From contig CBDUQS010000011.1 in the NCBI GenBank assembly GCA_965369815.1, positions 1 through 30,588 of the forward strand: a stretch of DNA of 30,588 nt, given 5' to 3'. Position 1 is the stretch's first letter, and each line of letters starts with the position of its first letter. The notes under the pieces are model-generated. The model was not told the origin of the DNA, did no database searches, and saw only the letters and a program-made list of their open reading frames with translations. The position numbers and the translations under genes were made by a program. The DNA comes from DAOWGG01 sp965369815 (GTDB lineage Bacteria; Patescibacteriota; Gracilibacteria; UM-FILTER-43-11). Shown here piece after piece: positions 21,914 to 28,596 of the stretch.

Positions 21914-23182
21914 TTAAAGGTTATTGAAGGCGTTAATTCCACCCTCTAGATCATATACGTTTGTATATCCAAGATTTACTAAATCTTGTGCTGCCGAGCG
22001 GCTCATGCTTCCACTTCTACAATAGATGATGATTTTAGAATCTTTATCAGTTGGTAATTTATCGATGTTTTCGCTTATGTCTCTATAATCAATGAACTCA
22101 TCGGTCCCAGGAATATGGGCTTGCTCAGGAATATGAACGTCTAGAAGAAAAAAGTCTTTATTCTCCAAATCTTCTTTTAGATCCTCTGGCTCTATTAGAT
22201 AAATCTTTTTTCCGTTGTACTCAATTACTTCATCTTCGTGATCATCATCATCGTCATCATGTTCTTCTTTGAGTTTGTATGCTTCTGGCCCTAGGTCTAA
22301 ATCGATTTCTAGCCAGATTTTAACTTCGGGAATTACTTCTAATTTTGGCTCTGTGAGAATAGAAACGGATTTAAAGAATTTTTCTTCCGGTTCCTCATGA
22401 AGGTTGGGGTCAAATATAACGGTTAGAATACCTTGATCGCCCTTGTTGAATCCATTTTGTGAGATTTCTCCAGACGTACAAGCACAGCTCGCAGGAGTTC
22501 CTGTGACTTTAAGGGGTGTTTCTCCGTTATAAGTGAAGTTGAAATCATGCCTTACAAGGTCTCCACTTTGTTTGATAATGCCGAAGTCAAAATCTTTTTC
22601 CTCGAAATTAAAATCACCCATTGTAAATCCAGTTTCTTCTTTAGGTTTCTCTTCATCAGTCTTTTTATTGTAATCAGATTTAGAAAGAACATTTCCCCTT
22701 GCTGTTAGTTCGAAAACAGAATCATTTTTAGAACTGTTAATGATGCTGATGGATCGACTTATCGGTCCCGTTGTTTGGGCTCCGTGATAAAGGGGGTCAA
22801 AGGTAACCTCAACGTCAAATGTTTCATTTGGTTTGATCTCAGCAGCCCAATACGAAGCATTATTACTCATTCCATACGAAGGGGAAATGCTTTCATCTGG
22901 TAATCGGAATCGAGCTTTTGTGCAAACACAGGAAGTAAAAATACTTTTCAGATATAGAGGTTCGTCGGATGTGTTTTTAAGAGTGAAAGTATGTTTCACA
23001 TCACCTCCTTTAATGTTAATATTTCCCCAATCGTACGAAACATCGCCCAAAATTGTAATGCTCCCAGAATTTATCTTGTCTTTGTATTCCGATTTTACAC
23101 TATCGCTTTTTGCTGCGCATCCGGTCAGTATTACTGCTGATACCAGAATCCCTATAATAATAAGTCGTTGTATTGTTTTCAT
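21914..23182 (-). CDS. Lipoprotein fusing two DUF1573 domains to a rhodanese
   Basis: The 422-residue product has a lipoprotein signal (lipobox LTGC, Cys22). Two DUF1573-type beta-sandwich domains follow, at about 45-165 and 190-290, each with a conserved Cys pair (C85-V-C87 in SCVCT; C233-A-C235 in SCACT). An acidic, His-containing linker lies at 308-318 (EHDDDDDDHED). The C-terminal rhodanese domain, about 325-422, has active-site Cys388 in YCRSGSMSR. DUF1573 proteins are surface proteins of unclear function; rhodaneses carry persulfide sulfur. The fusion puts a sulfur-transfer domain outside the cell next to repeated Cys-x-Cys motifs. The start is 6 bases after dsbA-like stop, implying coupling. 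Confidence 0.85.
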   Translation of the reverse strand: MKTIQRLIIIGILVSAVILTGCAAKSDSVKSEYKDKINSGSITILGDVSYDWGNINIKGGDVKHTFTLKNTSDEPLYLKSIFTSCVCTKARFRLPDESISPSYGMSNNASYWAAEIKPNETFDVEVTFDPLYHGAQTTGPISRSISIINSSKNDSVFELTARGNVLSKSDYNKKTDEEKPKEETGFTMGDFNFEEKDFDFGIIKQSGDLVRHDFNFTYNGETPLKVTGTPASCACTSGEISQNGFNKGDQGILTVIFDPNLHEEPEEKFFKSVSILTEPKLEVIPEVKIWLEIDLDLGPEAYKLKEEHDDDDDDHEDEVIEYNGKKIYLIEPEDLKEDLENKDFFLLDVHIPEQAHIPGTDEFIDYRDISENIDKLPTDKDSKIIIYCRSGSMSRSAAQDLVNLGYTNVYDLEGGINAFNNL

Positions 23183-23188
23183 ATTATA

Positions 23189-23950
23189 CTATTTATTAAG
23201 CTCCGCTTCGATCACTCGTTCAAAGTTGCTGAAAGGCTGAGCGCCAGAAATGAATTGGTCGTTGACCAAGAAAGCTGGCGTTCCTCGTACTCCTGCTTTG
23301 CCACCGTCAGCGATATCTTTTTGTACTTCATCTTTGTATTTTTCGCTGTCTAAACACTCGGTGAATTTGTCTCGATTTACTCCCACTTCTTCCGCTAGAT
23401 CATATAGTTTTTCTTGTTGTAGTCCGCGCCCGTTGGAGGTTGTGTTTTCAAAAATTAAATCGTGATAGGCGAAATAAGTGTCGTCTCCACCTTGTTCACG
23501 TGCGCATTCGGCAGCCATTGCTTCTTGAGTGGCTAATGGATCATGAAATCCAAGGGGGAAGTCACGGAAAACTATTTTAACCTTTCCAGTATCGACGTAT
23601 TTTTCTTTAATAAGTGGGTAAGTTTGGGTGAAATACCGTTTGCAGAATGGGCATTCGTAATCGGACCATTCAACCAATGTTACGGGAGCATCTTTGTCTC
23701 CCAATACGGCGTCATCATCGGTGAAATCGCCGGTTACAACTTGTGGCTTGTTGGCTTCGGCTTGTGCTTTTACACCTTCTGCTTGTTGTTTTTGAATATA
23801 CTCTTCAATCCCTTCTTCAATTACTGTTTCCAAGTCTCCACTTGGAGTGGATCCACCTTTTAGATAGGCGAAACCGTTGAATGCTAGGGCAATGGTTATA
23901 ATTATTGATGCTAATAAAATTGTTTTTTTGAGGTCGTTTTGTTTAGGCAT
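23189..23950 (-). CDS. DsbA-like membrane-anchored thiol oxidoreductase
   Basis: The 253-residue product has an N-terminal membrane anchor (about 10-30), a spacer helix (about 38-70) and a DsbA-type thioredoxin fold with inserted helices. The active site is C100-P-F-C103 in DYECPFCKRYF, with cis-Pro in RGTPAFLV. Family members form or shuffle disulfides in exported proteins. In monoderm and CPR cells they sit outside the membrane, where the neighbouring lipoproteins also lie. It is preceded by three heptads (23958-23978) and followed by the DUF1573-rhodanese gene after only 6 bases. A four-Cys-containing partner (DUF2318) is encoded just upstream. Confidence 0.92.
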   Translation of the reverse strand: MPKQNDLKKTILLASIIITIALAFNGFAYLKGGSTPSGDLETVIEEGIEEYIQKQQAEGVKAQAEANKPQVVTGDFTDDDAVLGDKDAPVTLVEWSDYECPFCKRYFTQTYPLIKEKYVDTGKVKIVFRDFPLGFHDPLATQEAMAAECAREQGGDDTYFAYHDLIFENTTSNGRGLQQEKLYDLAEEVGVNRDKFTECLDSEKYKDEVQKDIADGGKAGVRGTPAFLVNDQFISGAQPFSNFERVIEAELNK

Positions 23951-23957
23951 AGTTATG

Positions 23958-23978
23958 AGAGTTAAGAGTTAAGAGTTA
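23958..23978. repeat. Heptad array AGAGTTA x3 upstream of the DsbA-like gene
   Basis: AGAGTTA repeats three times perfectly in the 43-base gap between the DUF2318 and DsbA-like genes. Confidence 0.95.
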
Positions 23979-23993
23979 CTGATTATTTTTTAA

Positions 23994-24503
23994 TTAAAAG
24001 AACGTTAGAATATCTTCTAGCTTTGAAGTTGAAATGTTAATCATTCCATTTTCTACCTTTAAGTCGGGGCTAATTGGGGCTGGATTGCAACCTCCTTTTT
24101 CGGTCGCTACTTTATCTAGGTGATAACGATTTCCACAGGTGTTGCATACAATCTCATCACCTTCTTGTCGGAATCCTTGGAGTGCTGCGCCACACACTTG
24201 GCAACCATTTGCTGCGGCTCGTAGCTTGCCGTCTGGACTTTTAACAACAAAGAAATAGGCTGACTTACCGTCTGACATCGTGGTGTTATAAAAGTGAACC
24301 TTTCCATCGCTCACAGAGGCAGCTTCAATATTTACCCCATCACTCTCTAATGGAATAAACATTCCTTTTTCGCCTTTAAATTCAGCGGTTTGAGTGGAGG
24401 ATGAAGAGGCTTGGGCATCATCGGTTTGATTACTTAAATCCACGTCGGCACAGCCAGTGAGAATAGTGAGTGAGATTATGATTAGGATGAGATATTTTTT
24501 CAT
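23994..24503 (-). CDS. DUF2318 lipoprotein with two CxxC motifs
   Basis: The 169-residue product (start ATG at 24503; a TTG two codons upstream is less likely) has a lipoprotein signal peptide (LTGC, Cys18). A Ser/Thr linker follows, then a DUF2318 domain with C101-x-x-C104 (GCQVCGAAL), C120-x-x-C123 (VCNTCGNRYHL) and GGCNPAPI (Cys139). DUF2318 domains occur in iron- and copper-transport gene clusters and are thought to bind metal or an Fe-S centre on the outer face of the membrane; the exact role is not settled. Here it lies between the HMA-SafE-cupredoxin gene (22 bases upstream) and the DsbA-like gene, consistent with a shared extracytoplasmic metal or electron path. Confidence 0.85.
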   Translation of the reverse strand: MKKYLILIIISLTILTGCADVDLSNQTDDAQASSSSTQTAEFKGEKGMFIPLESDGVNIEAASVSDGKVHFYNTTMSDGKSAYFFVVKSPDGKLRAAANGCQVCGAALQGFRQEGDEIVCNTCGNRYHLDKVATEKGGCNPAPISPDLKVENGMINISTSKLEDILTFF

Positions 24504-24508
24504 TTCCA

Positions 24509-24522
24509 AGAGTTAAGAATTA
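24509..24522. repeat. Heptad pair upstream of the DUF2318 gene
   Basis: AGAGTTA and AGAATTA form two heptads immediately before the start of the DUF2318 gene. Confidence 0.6.
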
Positions 24523-24525
24523 AAT

Positions 24526-25860
24526 TTAATCGGTGACAATAAACTTTCCGCCGATCATTCCCATCCAACAAGAGAAGGGGAGTGTGCCAGATTTTTCAGG
24601 CGTGAATTCCAATACATTTAACCCTTTGACGATATCTTTGCTGAGGCCCATTTTTGGGATCACAATTTTATTTGAACAGCCTGATACATTTATTCCATTG
24701 ATTTCCCAGCGAACAGGAACTCCTTTTTTAATTTTGAATTCATTGGGCTCAAAAGACCAATCGACATCCATTTTGACGACCTGCACGTCTCCCGAAATAG
24801 TGGTGGCTTCTATATTTTTTCCGCTTGACCAGAAATTTAAATTTCCTCCTGCTAATACAAACCCTGAATTGAGAGAGTAAACGGCGAAGAAGACAATGAT
24901 CACACCAATGGTTTTGTTTAAAAAACCGAATTTATTTTGTCGAGCATAGCTAGATCCCATTCCGATTGAAATCAGGGCGGGGAGTGTTCCAAGTGCAAAG
25001 GCTCCCATTATCAAGGCGCCTGTTGCAAAGCTGCCGGATGCCACAGCGGCCAATTGCATGCTTTGGGTGAATCCACAGGGTAGAAAAAAAGTGAGAGCAC
25101 CAATTAGAATAGGCGTCAGGTGATGATTATTCCCTTCCAGGTCACTGATTTTTTTGGATAAAGATTTAGGCAGATGAAAGCCGAGTTTTGTAATATTGGG
25201 AACAATGTTTAAAATCTGCATACCTATATATAGCATCACAATGGCTACGATTGCGGTGAGCCAGCCAGTGAATGAAAGTGAATAGGTGATTTTACTTCCA
25301 ACCAATCCCAGAAGCCCTCCGAGTAACACAAAGGCTCCCACACGTCCTGCATGGAAGTAGAGATGAGGAGTGGCTCGTGAAAGAATGGGGTGTTTAGCAT
25401 CGGGATGGACGGGGTACATTTCACCGAAGCTCATCACCAAACCTCCTACCAATATAAGGCAGGTGGAAAGTGATGCGACGACCCCCATGCCGATGGCGAT
25501 GAGAGGGTTTACTTGCCCGCTAAGGTCTGGGAGAAGTTTGGAAAACTCCAGTTCTTTTAATACAAAGGCAACGGTGGCGACTATAATTAAAACAAAGCCA
25601 ATATCTAGGTAGTCGTTGAAGGTATTTTTATGTGCTTTGCTTGTCTTTTTTTCTTCTTCCGATACCACTTGGTAGCCGGAGCTTTCAATGGCGTGATTGA
25701 TCGTTTTTATTGAGGGCTGGTTTTTTGATTCAATCTCAGCAACCCCTTTTTTATGGGACACCTGACAATCGGTGATTCCTTTTACTTTTTTGATTTGCTT
25801 CTCAAGGATTACTTCGCAGCTTTTACAATGCATTCCCTGAATGTGGATGGTGGTTTTCAT
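24526..25860 (-). CDS. HMA-SafE/TauE-like transporter-cupredoxin fusion
   Basis: The 444-residue protein has three parts. An HMA domain (1-66) carries C12-K-S-C15. A membrane region of six to seven helices (about 85-345) is of the SafE/TauE/UreH-2 type, with PLIAIGMGVVASLSTC and FFLPCGFTQSMQLAA, the latter having conserved Pro-Cys-Gly. The exported C-terminal cupredoxin-like domain (about 350-444) has a Cys in NVSGCSNKIVIP and the C-terminal FSCWMGMIGG, where Cys and Met are the likely copper ligands. Homologues with this layout are known and usually linked to copper traffic. Direction of transport is not established. It is the second gene of the CsoR operon, 64 bases after csoR. Confidence 0.88.
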   Translation of the reverse strand: MKTTIHIQGMHCKSCEVILEKQIKKVKGITDCQVSHKKGVAEIESKNQPSIKTINHAIESSGYQVVSEEEKKTSKAHKNTFNDYLDIGFVLIIVATVAFVLKELEFSKLLPDLSGQVNPLIAIGMGVVASLSTCLILVGGLVMSFGEMYPVHPDAKHPILSRATPHLYFHAGRVGAFVLLGGLLGLVGSKITYSLSFTGWLTAIVAIVMLYIGMQILNIVPNITKLGFHLPKSLSKKISDLEGNNHHLTPILIGALTFFLPCGFTQSMQLAAVASGSFATGALIMGAFALGTLPALISIGMGSSYARQNKFGFLNKTIGVIIVFFAVYSLNSGFVLAGGNLNFWSSGKNIEATTISGDVQVVKMDVDWSFEPNEFKIKKGVPVRWEINGINVSGCSNKIVIPKMGLSKDIVKGLNVLEFTPEKSGTLPFSCWMGMIGGKFIVTD

Positions 25861-25872
25861 TTTTTAATTAAT

Positions 25873-25893
25873 AGTTATGAATTAGGAATTCAG
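25873..25893. repeat. Degenerate heptads between csoR and the HMA-SafE gene
   Basis: AGTTATG, AATTAGG and AATTCAG form three weak 7-base units in the 64-base gap. They resemble the arrays at other junctions of the operon. Confidence 0.4.
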
Positions 25894-25924
25894 TTGATTT
25901 ATGAGCTCCAATTTACAAATTTAT

Positions 25925-26200
25925 TTATTTAGTTTGGGCAATTTTTAAAATGTGGATTAGTTCTTCCATTTTTTCTTCAATATCTTTTTTCTTTCCGGAT
26001 TTGCAGGCGTTTTTAATGCAACAATCTACATGCCCTTCCAATAGTGTCATGTTGGCGGATTTGAGTAATCCGATGACCGCTAGGTTCTGTTGAATGACGT
26101 TGATGCAATATTTATCTTCATCAATCATTTTCATAACCTTTTCGAGTGAGGTTTTTGCTTTTTTCATGGCAATCATCGCCTTGGTTTTGTTGGGAGACAT
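25925..26200 (-). CDS. csoR: CsoR-family copper-sensing repressor
   Basis: The 91-residue all-helical protein has the copper ligands at the spacing known for M. tuberculosis CsoR: Cys32, His57 and Cys61 (25 and 4 residues apart, as in C36-H61-C65), in YCINVIQQ and EGHVDCCIKN. CsoR binds DNA as a tetramer and leaves it on binding Cu(I). An operator-like element overlapping a promoter lies upstream at 26322-26361, with a large inverted repeat in the leader between promoter and gene. It is the first gene of the eight-gene operon ending in copA, so autoregulation with copper induction is expected. Other family branches sense Ni, formaldehyde or persulfide, but the Cu triad fits best. Confidence 0.92.
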   Translation of the reverse strand: MSPNKTKAMIAMKKAKTSLEKVMKMIDEDKYCINVIQQNLAVIGLLKSANMTLLEGHVDCCIKNACKSGKKKDIEEKMEELIHILKIAQTK

Positions 26201-26208
26201 TTTTTGTA

Positions 26209-26229
26209 GGGATTAAGAATTAAAGATTG
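26209..26229. repeat. Heptads in the csoR leader
   Basis: GGGATTA, AGAATTA and AAGATTG form three degenerate 7-base units directly upstream of the csoR start region. Confidence 0.5.
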
Positions 26230-26236
26230 GACGTCT

Positions 26237-26305
26237 CGCAGACTAGAAAGTCTTCGTTCCGGTAGATGGGTTGTTTTTTTTGCAGAGTAGACTTTCTAGT
26301 CTGCG
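26237..26305. repeat. 17-bp perfect inverted repeat in the csoR leader
   Basis: CGCAGACTAGAAAGTCT (26237-26253) and its exact complement (26289-26305) flank a 35-base loop containing a run of eight T. Each arm is itself partly palindromic. It lies between the csoR promoter and start codon, so it would be transcribed as a large hairpin. It may be a small mobile-element remnant or an RNA control element. Confidence 0.85.
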
Positions 26306-26321
26306 ATGTAAAAACCTTTAA

Positions 26322-26346
26322 ATACCAGTACCTAGGGTATAGGTAT
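26322..26346. promoter_or_regulatory. CsoR-type operator
   Basis: ATACC (26322-26326) and GGTAT (26342-26346) enclose an inner TACC..GGGTA pair, giving a pseudo-palindrome of the A/T-flanked, G/C-centred kind that CsoR proteins bind. It covers the -10 element of the csoR promoter. Confidence 0.65.
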
Positions 26347-26361
26347 AAAAAAATAAGTCAA
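26334..26361 (-). promoter_or_regulatory. Promoter of the csoR-copA operon
   Basis: On the minus strand TTGACT (26356-26361) and TACCCT (26334-26339) are 16 bases apart. The -10 is poor, as expected of a regulated promoter. The -35 lies inside the terminator of the upstream gene and the -10 inside the CsoR operator. Confidence 0.5.
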
Positions 26362-26383
26362 CTCAAAACAAGTCGACTTATTT
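26344..26383 (-). terminator. Rho-independent terminator after the 26403-26666 gene
   Basis: AAATAAGTCAAC (26351-26362) pairs with GTCGACTTATTT (26372-26383) with one mismatch. On the minus strand TTATTTTTTTAT follows. It separates the dus unit from the CsoR operon. Confidence 0.75.
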
Positions 26384-26402
26384 CAAAGAACGTTACGAAG
26401 TT

Positions 26403-26666
26403 TTACTTACGCCAACAAGATTCGCTATAGCTTCCTTTTCCATCCTTATAAGAGTCACCTTTTCCATCTTTCCAGTGGTGCCCGCCACCAAAAGCCATGG
26501 CAAGAACAGATCCAAGAATACCGATAGCAATTAGGCTAACTGCTAATTTAATAAGGTCATCTTTTTTAAGGTTCTTGATAGTCCATACAACAAAAAATAT
26601 TAGGCCAAGCAAGAAAGACAGGGCAAATAATTTATGAAGAGCGAATAAAAATACAAAACTGTTCAT
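26403..26666 (-). CDS. Two-helix membrane protein with His/Lys/Gly tail (paralogue of 21159-21503)
   Basis: The 87-residue product has two membrane helices at about 10-30 and 38-58 with a TIKNLKKDDL loop. A Gly-, His- and Lys-rich tail follows (GGGHHWKDGKGDSYKDGKG), with one Cys near the end. The helix region matches the product of 21159-21503. The Gly/His tail suggests metal binding. It follows dus after 17 bases and ends in a terminator, so it is outside the CsoR operon but just upstream of its promoter. A role in metal handling is suggested by the paralogue and tail only. Confidence 0.65.
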   Translation of the reverse strand: MNSFVFLFALHKLFALSFLLGLIFFVVWTIKNLKKDDLIKLAVSLIAIGILGSVLAMAFGGGHHWKDGKGDSYKDGKGSYSESCWRK

Positions 26667-26683
26667 GGTGATGGGGTTAAGAT

Positions 26684-27718
26684 TTATTTTTGTTTGAATT
26701 CGGAAAAGGTTTTAGCAACTTCATCCGAATTATTTGTCTGCATCAATTGTGCCCTAAGTTCACGTGCACCGTCAAACCCTTTGCAATACCAGGCGAGGTG
26801 TTTTCGCATGGCGAAGAAAGCGTGTTTCATTGAAAACTCTTCAAAGTACTGAGCGTGATCCAAAGCAGCTTTGAATCGGTCTTCCATGGTTGGATCGTGG
26901 CCGCTAAAAAACCATGGATTTCCACATAACGCTCGCCCCACTAATGCGCCATCAGTGCCATAGGTTTTAATTTTTTCTTTGGCGTCTTCAATTGATTTTA
27001 CATCTCCATTTCCCAGGAAGAGTGTATCGGTTTGGTGGACAACTTTTGCCACTTCGCCAATTACTTCCCAATTCGCTTCTCCACTGTACATTTGTTTTAG
27101 GGTGCGTCCGTGTAGAGCGATGACTGCTGGCTCTTCTTCTAGTAGATGTTGTACCCATTCTTCGGCAATAATAGAATCAATTCCAGTACGAGTTTTGACG
27201 GAAACAGGGAGTTCTTTTCGTGACCCTTCTTTTGGGCTCATTTCTTTAAGAGCGGTGATGAGCTTAGGGCGAAGTTCGGCTTTTTCTAATGTGATTCCTT
27301 CCTCCCAATCTTTGGTCGCTTGTTTAACAGTTCGAATGATTTTTTTGGCTTGATCGGGTACGCGAATCAGGCCGGCTCCCGAGTTTCGTCGGGCAACTTT
27401 GTTGGCGGGGCATCCCATATTAATGTCGATTCCGTCGAATCCTAAGTAGCAACACATAAGCGCAACTTTATAAAAAGATTCGGTTTCGATTCCATAAATC
27501 TGAGCAACAATGGGGCGTTCGATTTTGTTGAAGGTAAGATGATCGAGCATTGAAACAGCTCCGCGGGCTAATCCTTCCACATTTACAAATTCAGTGTAAG
27601 TTACGTCGGGCTTTCCATATTTCGCAAACATATAGCGGAACGCAGCGTCGGTGACGCCGTCCATGGGTGAGAGGCCGAGAATGGGGTGGGGGAGCTTGTC
27701 CCAGAATCCTTTTTCCAT
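26684..27718 (-). CDS. dus: tRNA-dihydrouridine synthase
   Basis: The 344-residue flavoenzyme reduces uridines in the tRNA D-loop with FMN and NADPH. Visible blocks are the N-terminal LSPMDGVTDAAFRYMF, RPIVAQIYG, the catalytic Cys103 in DINMGCPANKVARRNSGAGL, VSVKTRTGI, ALHGRTLKQMYSG and FLGNGDVKSIEDA. The last third (about 270-344) is the helical tRNA-binding domain. It is a DusB/DusA-like single copy, as usual in reduced genomes. A perfect inverted repeat GGTAGT-TTGC-ACTACC (27723-27738) lies just upstream of the ATG and may be a leader hairpin or operator. The small membrane gene follows after 17 bases. Confidence 0.95.
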   Translation of the reverse strand: MEKGFWDKLPHPILGLSPMDGVTDAAFRYMFAKYGKPDVTYTEFVNVEGLARGAVSMLDHLTFNKIERPIVAQIYGIETESFYKVALMCCYLGFDGIDINMGCPANKVARRNSGAGLIRVPDQAKKIIRTVKQATKDWEEGITLEKAELRPKLITALKEMSPKEGSRKELPVSVKTRTGIDSIIAEEWVQHLLEEEPAVIALHGRTLKQMYSGEANWEVIGEVAKVVHQTDTLFLGNGDVKSIEDAKEKIKTYGTDGALVGRALCGNPWFFSGHDPTMEDRFKAALDHAQYFEEFSMKHAFFAMRKHLAWYCKGFDGARELRAQLMQTNNSDEVAKTFSEFKQK

Positions 27719-27722
27719 ATTT

Positions 27723-27738
27723 GGTAGTTTGCACTACC
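27723..27738. promoter_or_regulatory. Inverted repeat upstream of dus
   Basis: GGTAGT and ACTACC flank TTGC, perfect 6-base arms, four bases from the dus start codon. It could be a leader hairpin that hinders ribosome access, or an operator. Confidence 0.35.
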
Positions 27739-27789
27739 TACTATATTATTGAATGGCATTAAAATAAATACACATTAACTATTTTGATT

Positions 27790-28353
27790 ATGATTGATAA
27801 TAAAACAGCTCCATCAAATCACCCCATTATGCCTGTGATTGCGAATCGCTGGAGTCCTGTTTCTTTTAGTAATCAGTTGGTTGAAAAAGAAAAGGTGATG
27901 TCACTTTTAGAAGCGGCGCGTTGGGCGCCTAGCGCTTATAATGAACAGCCGTGGCAGTATGCGGTGGGTTATAAAGGAGATGACATGCATTCAAAAATTT
28001 CCGAAACGCTTTTTGAAGGAAATGCGTGGGCGAAAGAGGCACCGGTTTTGATGATGGGGATCGCTAAAACTTTTTTTGAGCATAAACATAAACCCAATTC
28101 TACTCATATGCATGACACGGGGATGGCGACGATGAATTTAGTGCTTCAAGCAACAGAAATGGATCTCGTTACTCATCAAATGAGTGGATATGATGGCGAT
28201 AAGGCGCGTGAACTTTTGGATATTCCTGAAGATTTTATTCCTACATCTGTGATTGTAATTGGGTATGCTGGTGAGCCGTCATCCGATGAGGCTAAACAGC
28301 GAGATGGAGCTCCACGTCAGCGGAAAAATACAGAAGATTTGATTTGGAAATAG
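27790..28353 (+). CDS. Nitroreductase-family FMN oxidoreductase
   Basis: The 187-residue protein (ATG at 27790; a TTG two codons earlier is less likely) has the nitroreductase FMN pattern: N-R-W-S-P-V-S-F near the N-terminus, LLEAARWAPSAYNEQPWQY (about 38-56), HMHDTGMATMNLVLQA and the C-terminal VIVIGYAGEP. These enzymes form dimers with two FMN and reduce nitro, quinone or similar substrates with NAD(P)H; the physiological substrate is unknown. It is divergent from dus and stands alone. The end of the gene lies just before the promoter of the nhaD leader. Base composition matches the AT-rich host genes. Confidence 0.9.
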   Translation: MIDNKTAPSNHPIMPVIANRWSPVSFSNQLVEKEKVMSLLEAARWAPSAYNEQPWQYAVGYKGDDMHSKISETLFEGNAWAKEAPVLMMGIAKTFFEHKHKPNSTHMHDTGMATMNLVLQATEMDLVTHQMSGYDGDKARELLDIPEDFIPTSVIVIGYAGEPSSDEAKQRDGAPRQRKNTEDLIWK

Positions 28354-28378
28354 TTAGCCAGAAGCTCCCTTAAGAGCA

Positions 28379-28406
28379 TTGACTTTTTTACTTTCTTTGG
28401 TATATC
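28379..28406 (+). promoter_or_regulatory. Promoter of the nhaD transcript
   Basis: TTGACT (28379-28384) and TATATC (28401-28406) are 16 bases apart. Transcription would begin near 28413, giving a leader of about 185 bases. Confidence 0.5.
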
Positions 28407-28412
28407 TGTCCT

Positions 28413-28596
28413 CTCGTTTTCGTGAACCTGTTTCAGCTTGTCTGTGGATTGGTCCCGAAAAGGGGATCTGTTCTTTGACAAGTAGATAAAGCTTAAAAAA
28501 TTAAGGAGAAATTCCGCGTGTCGCCATAGATTTTTCGTGAATCTGAAACTCAAACCTTTTCCCGTTACAGAAAAACGGATCGGAGAACGATAGTCC
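28413..28596 (+). promoter_or_regulatory. Long structured 5' leader of nhaD
   Basis: Several stems are visible: CTTGTC (28437-28442) with GACAAG (28477-28482) around TCCC-GAAAA-GGGG; AGATT (28528-28532) with AATCT (28540-28544); and CCGTT (28562-28566) with AACGG (28574-28578) next to the SD. TTTTCGTGAACCTG (28417-28430) is repeated as TTTTCGTGAATCTG (28532-28545). A Na+, Li+ or pH-sensing RNA is possible, but I match no known riboswitch. Confidence 0.4.

Noticed and set aside
28503..28529. SD-like AAGGAG followed by a 3-codon frame (GTG TCG CCA TAG) in the nhaD leader
   Set aside because: Too short to support as a leader peptide without expression data.
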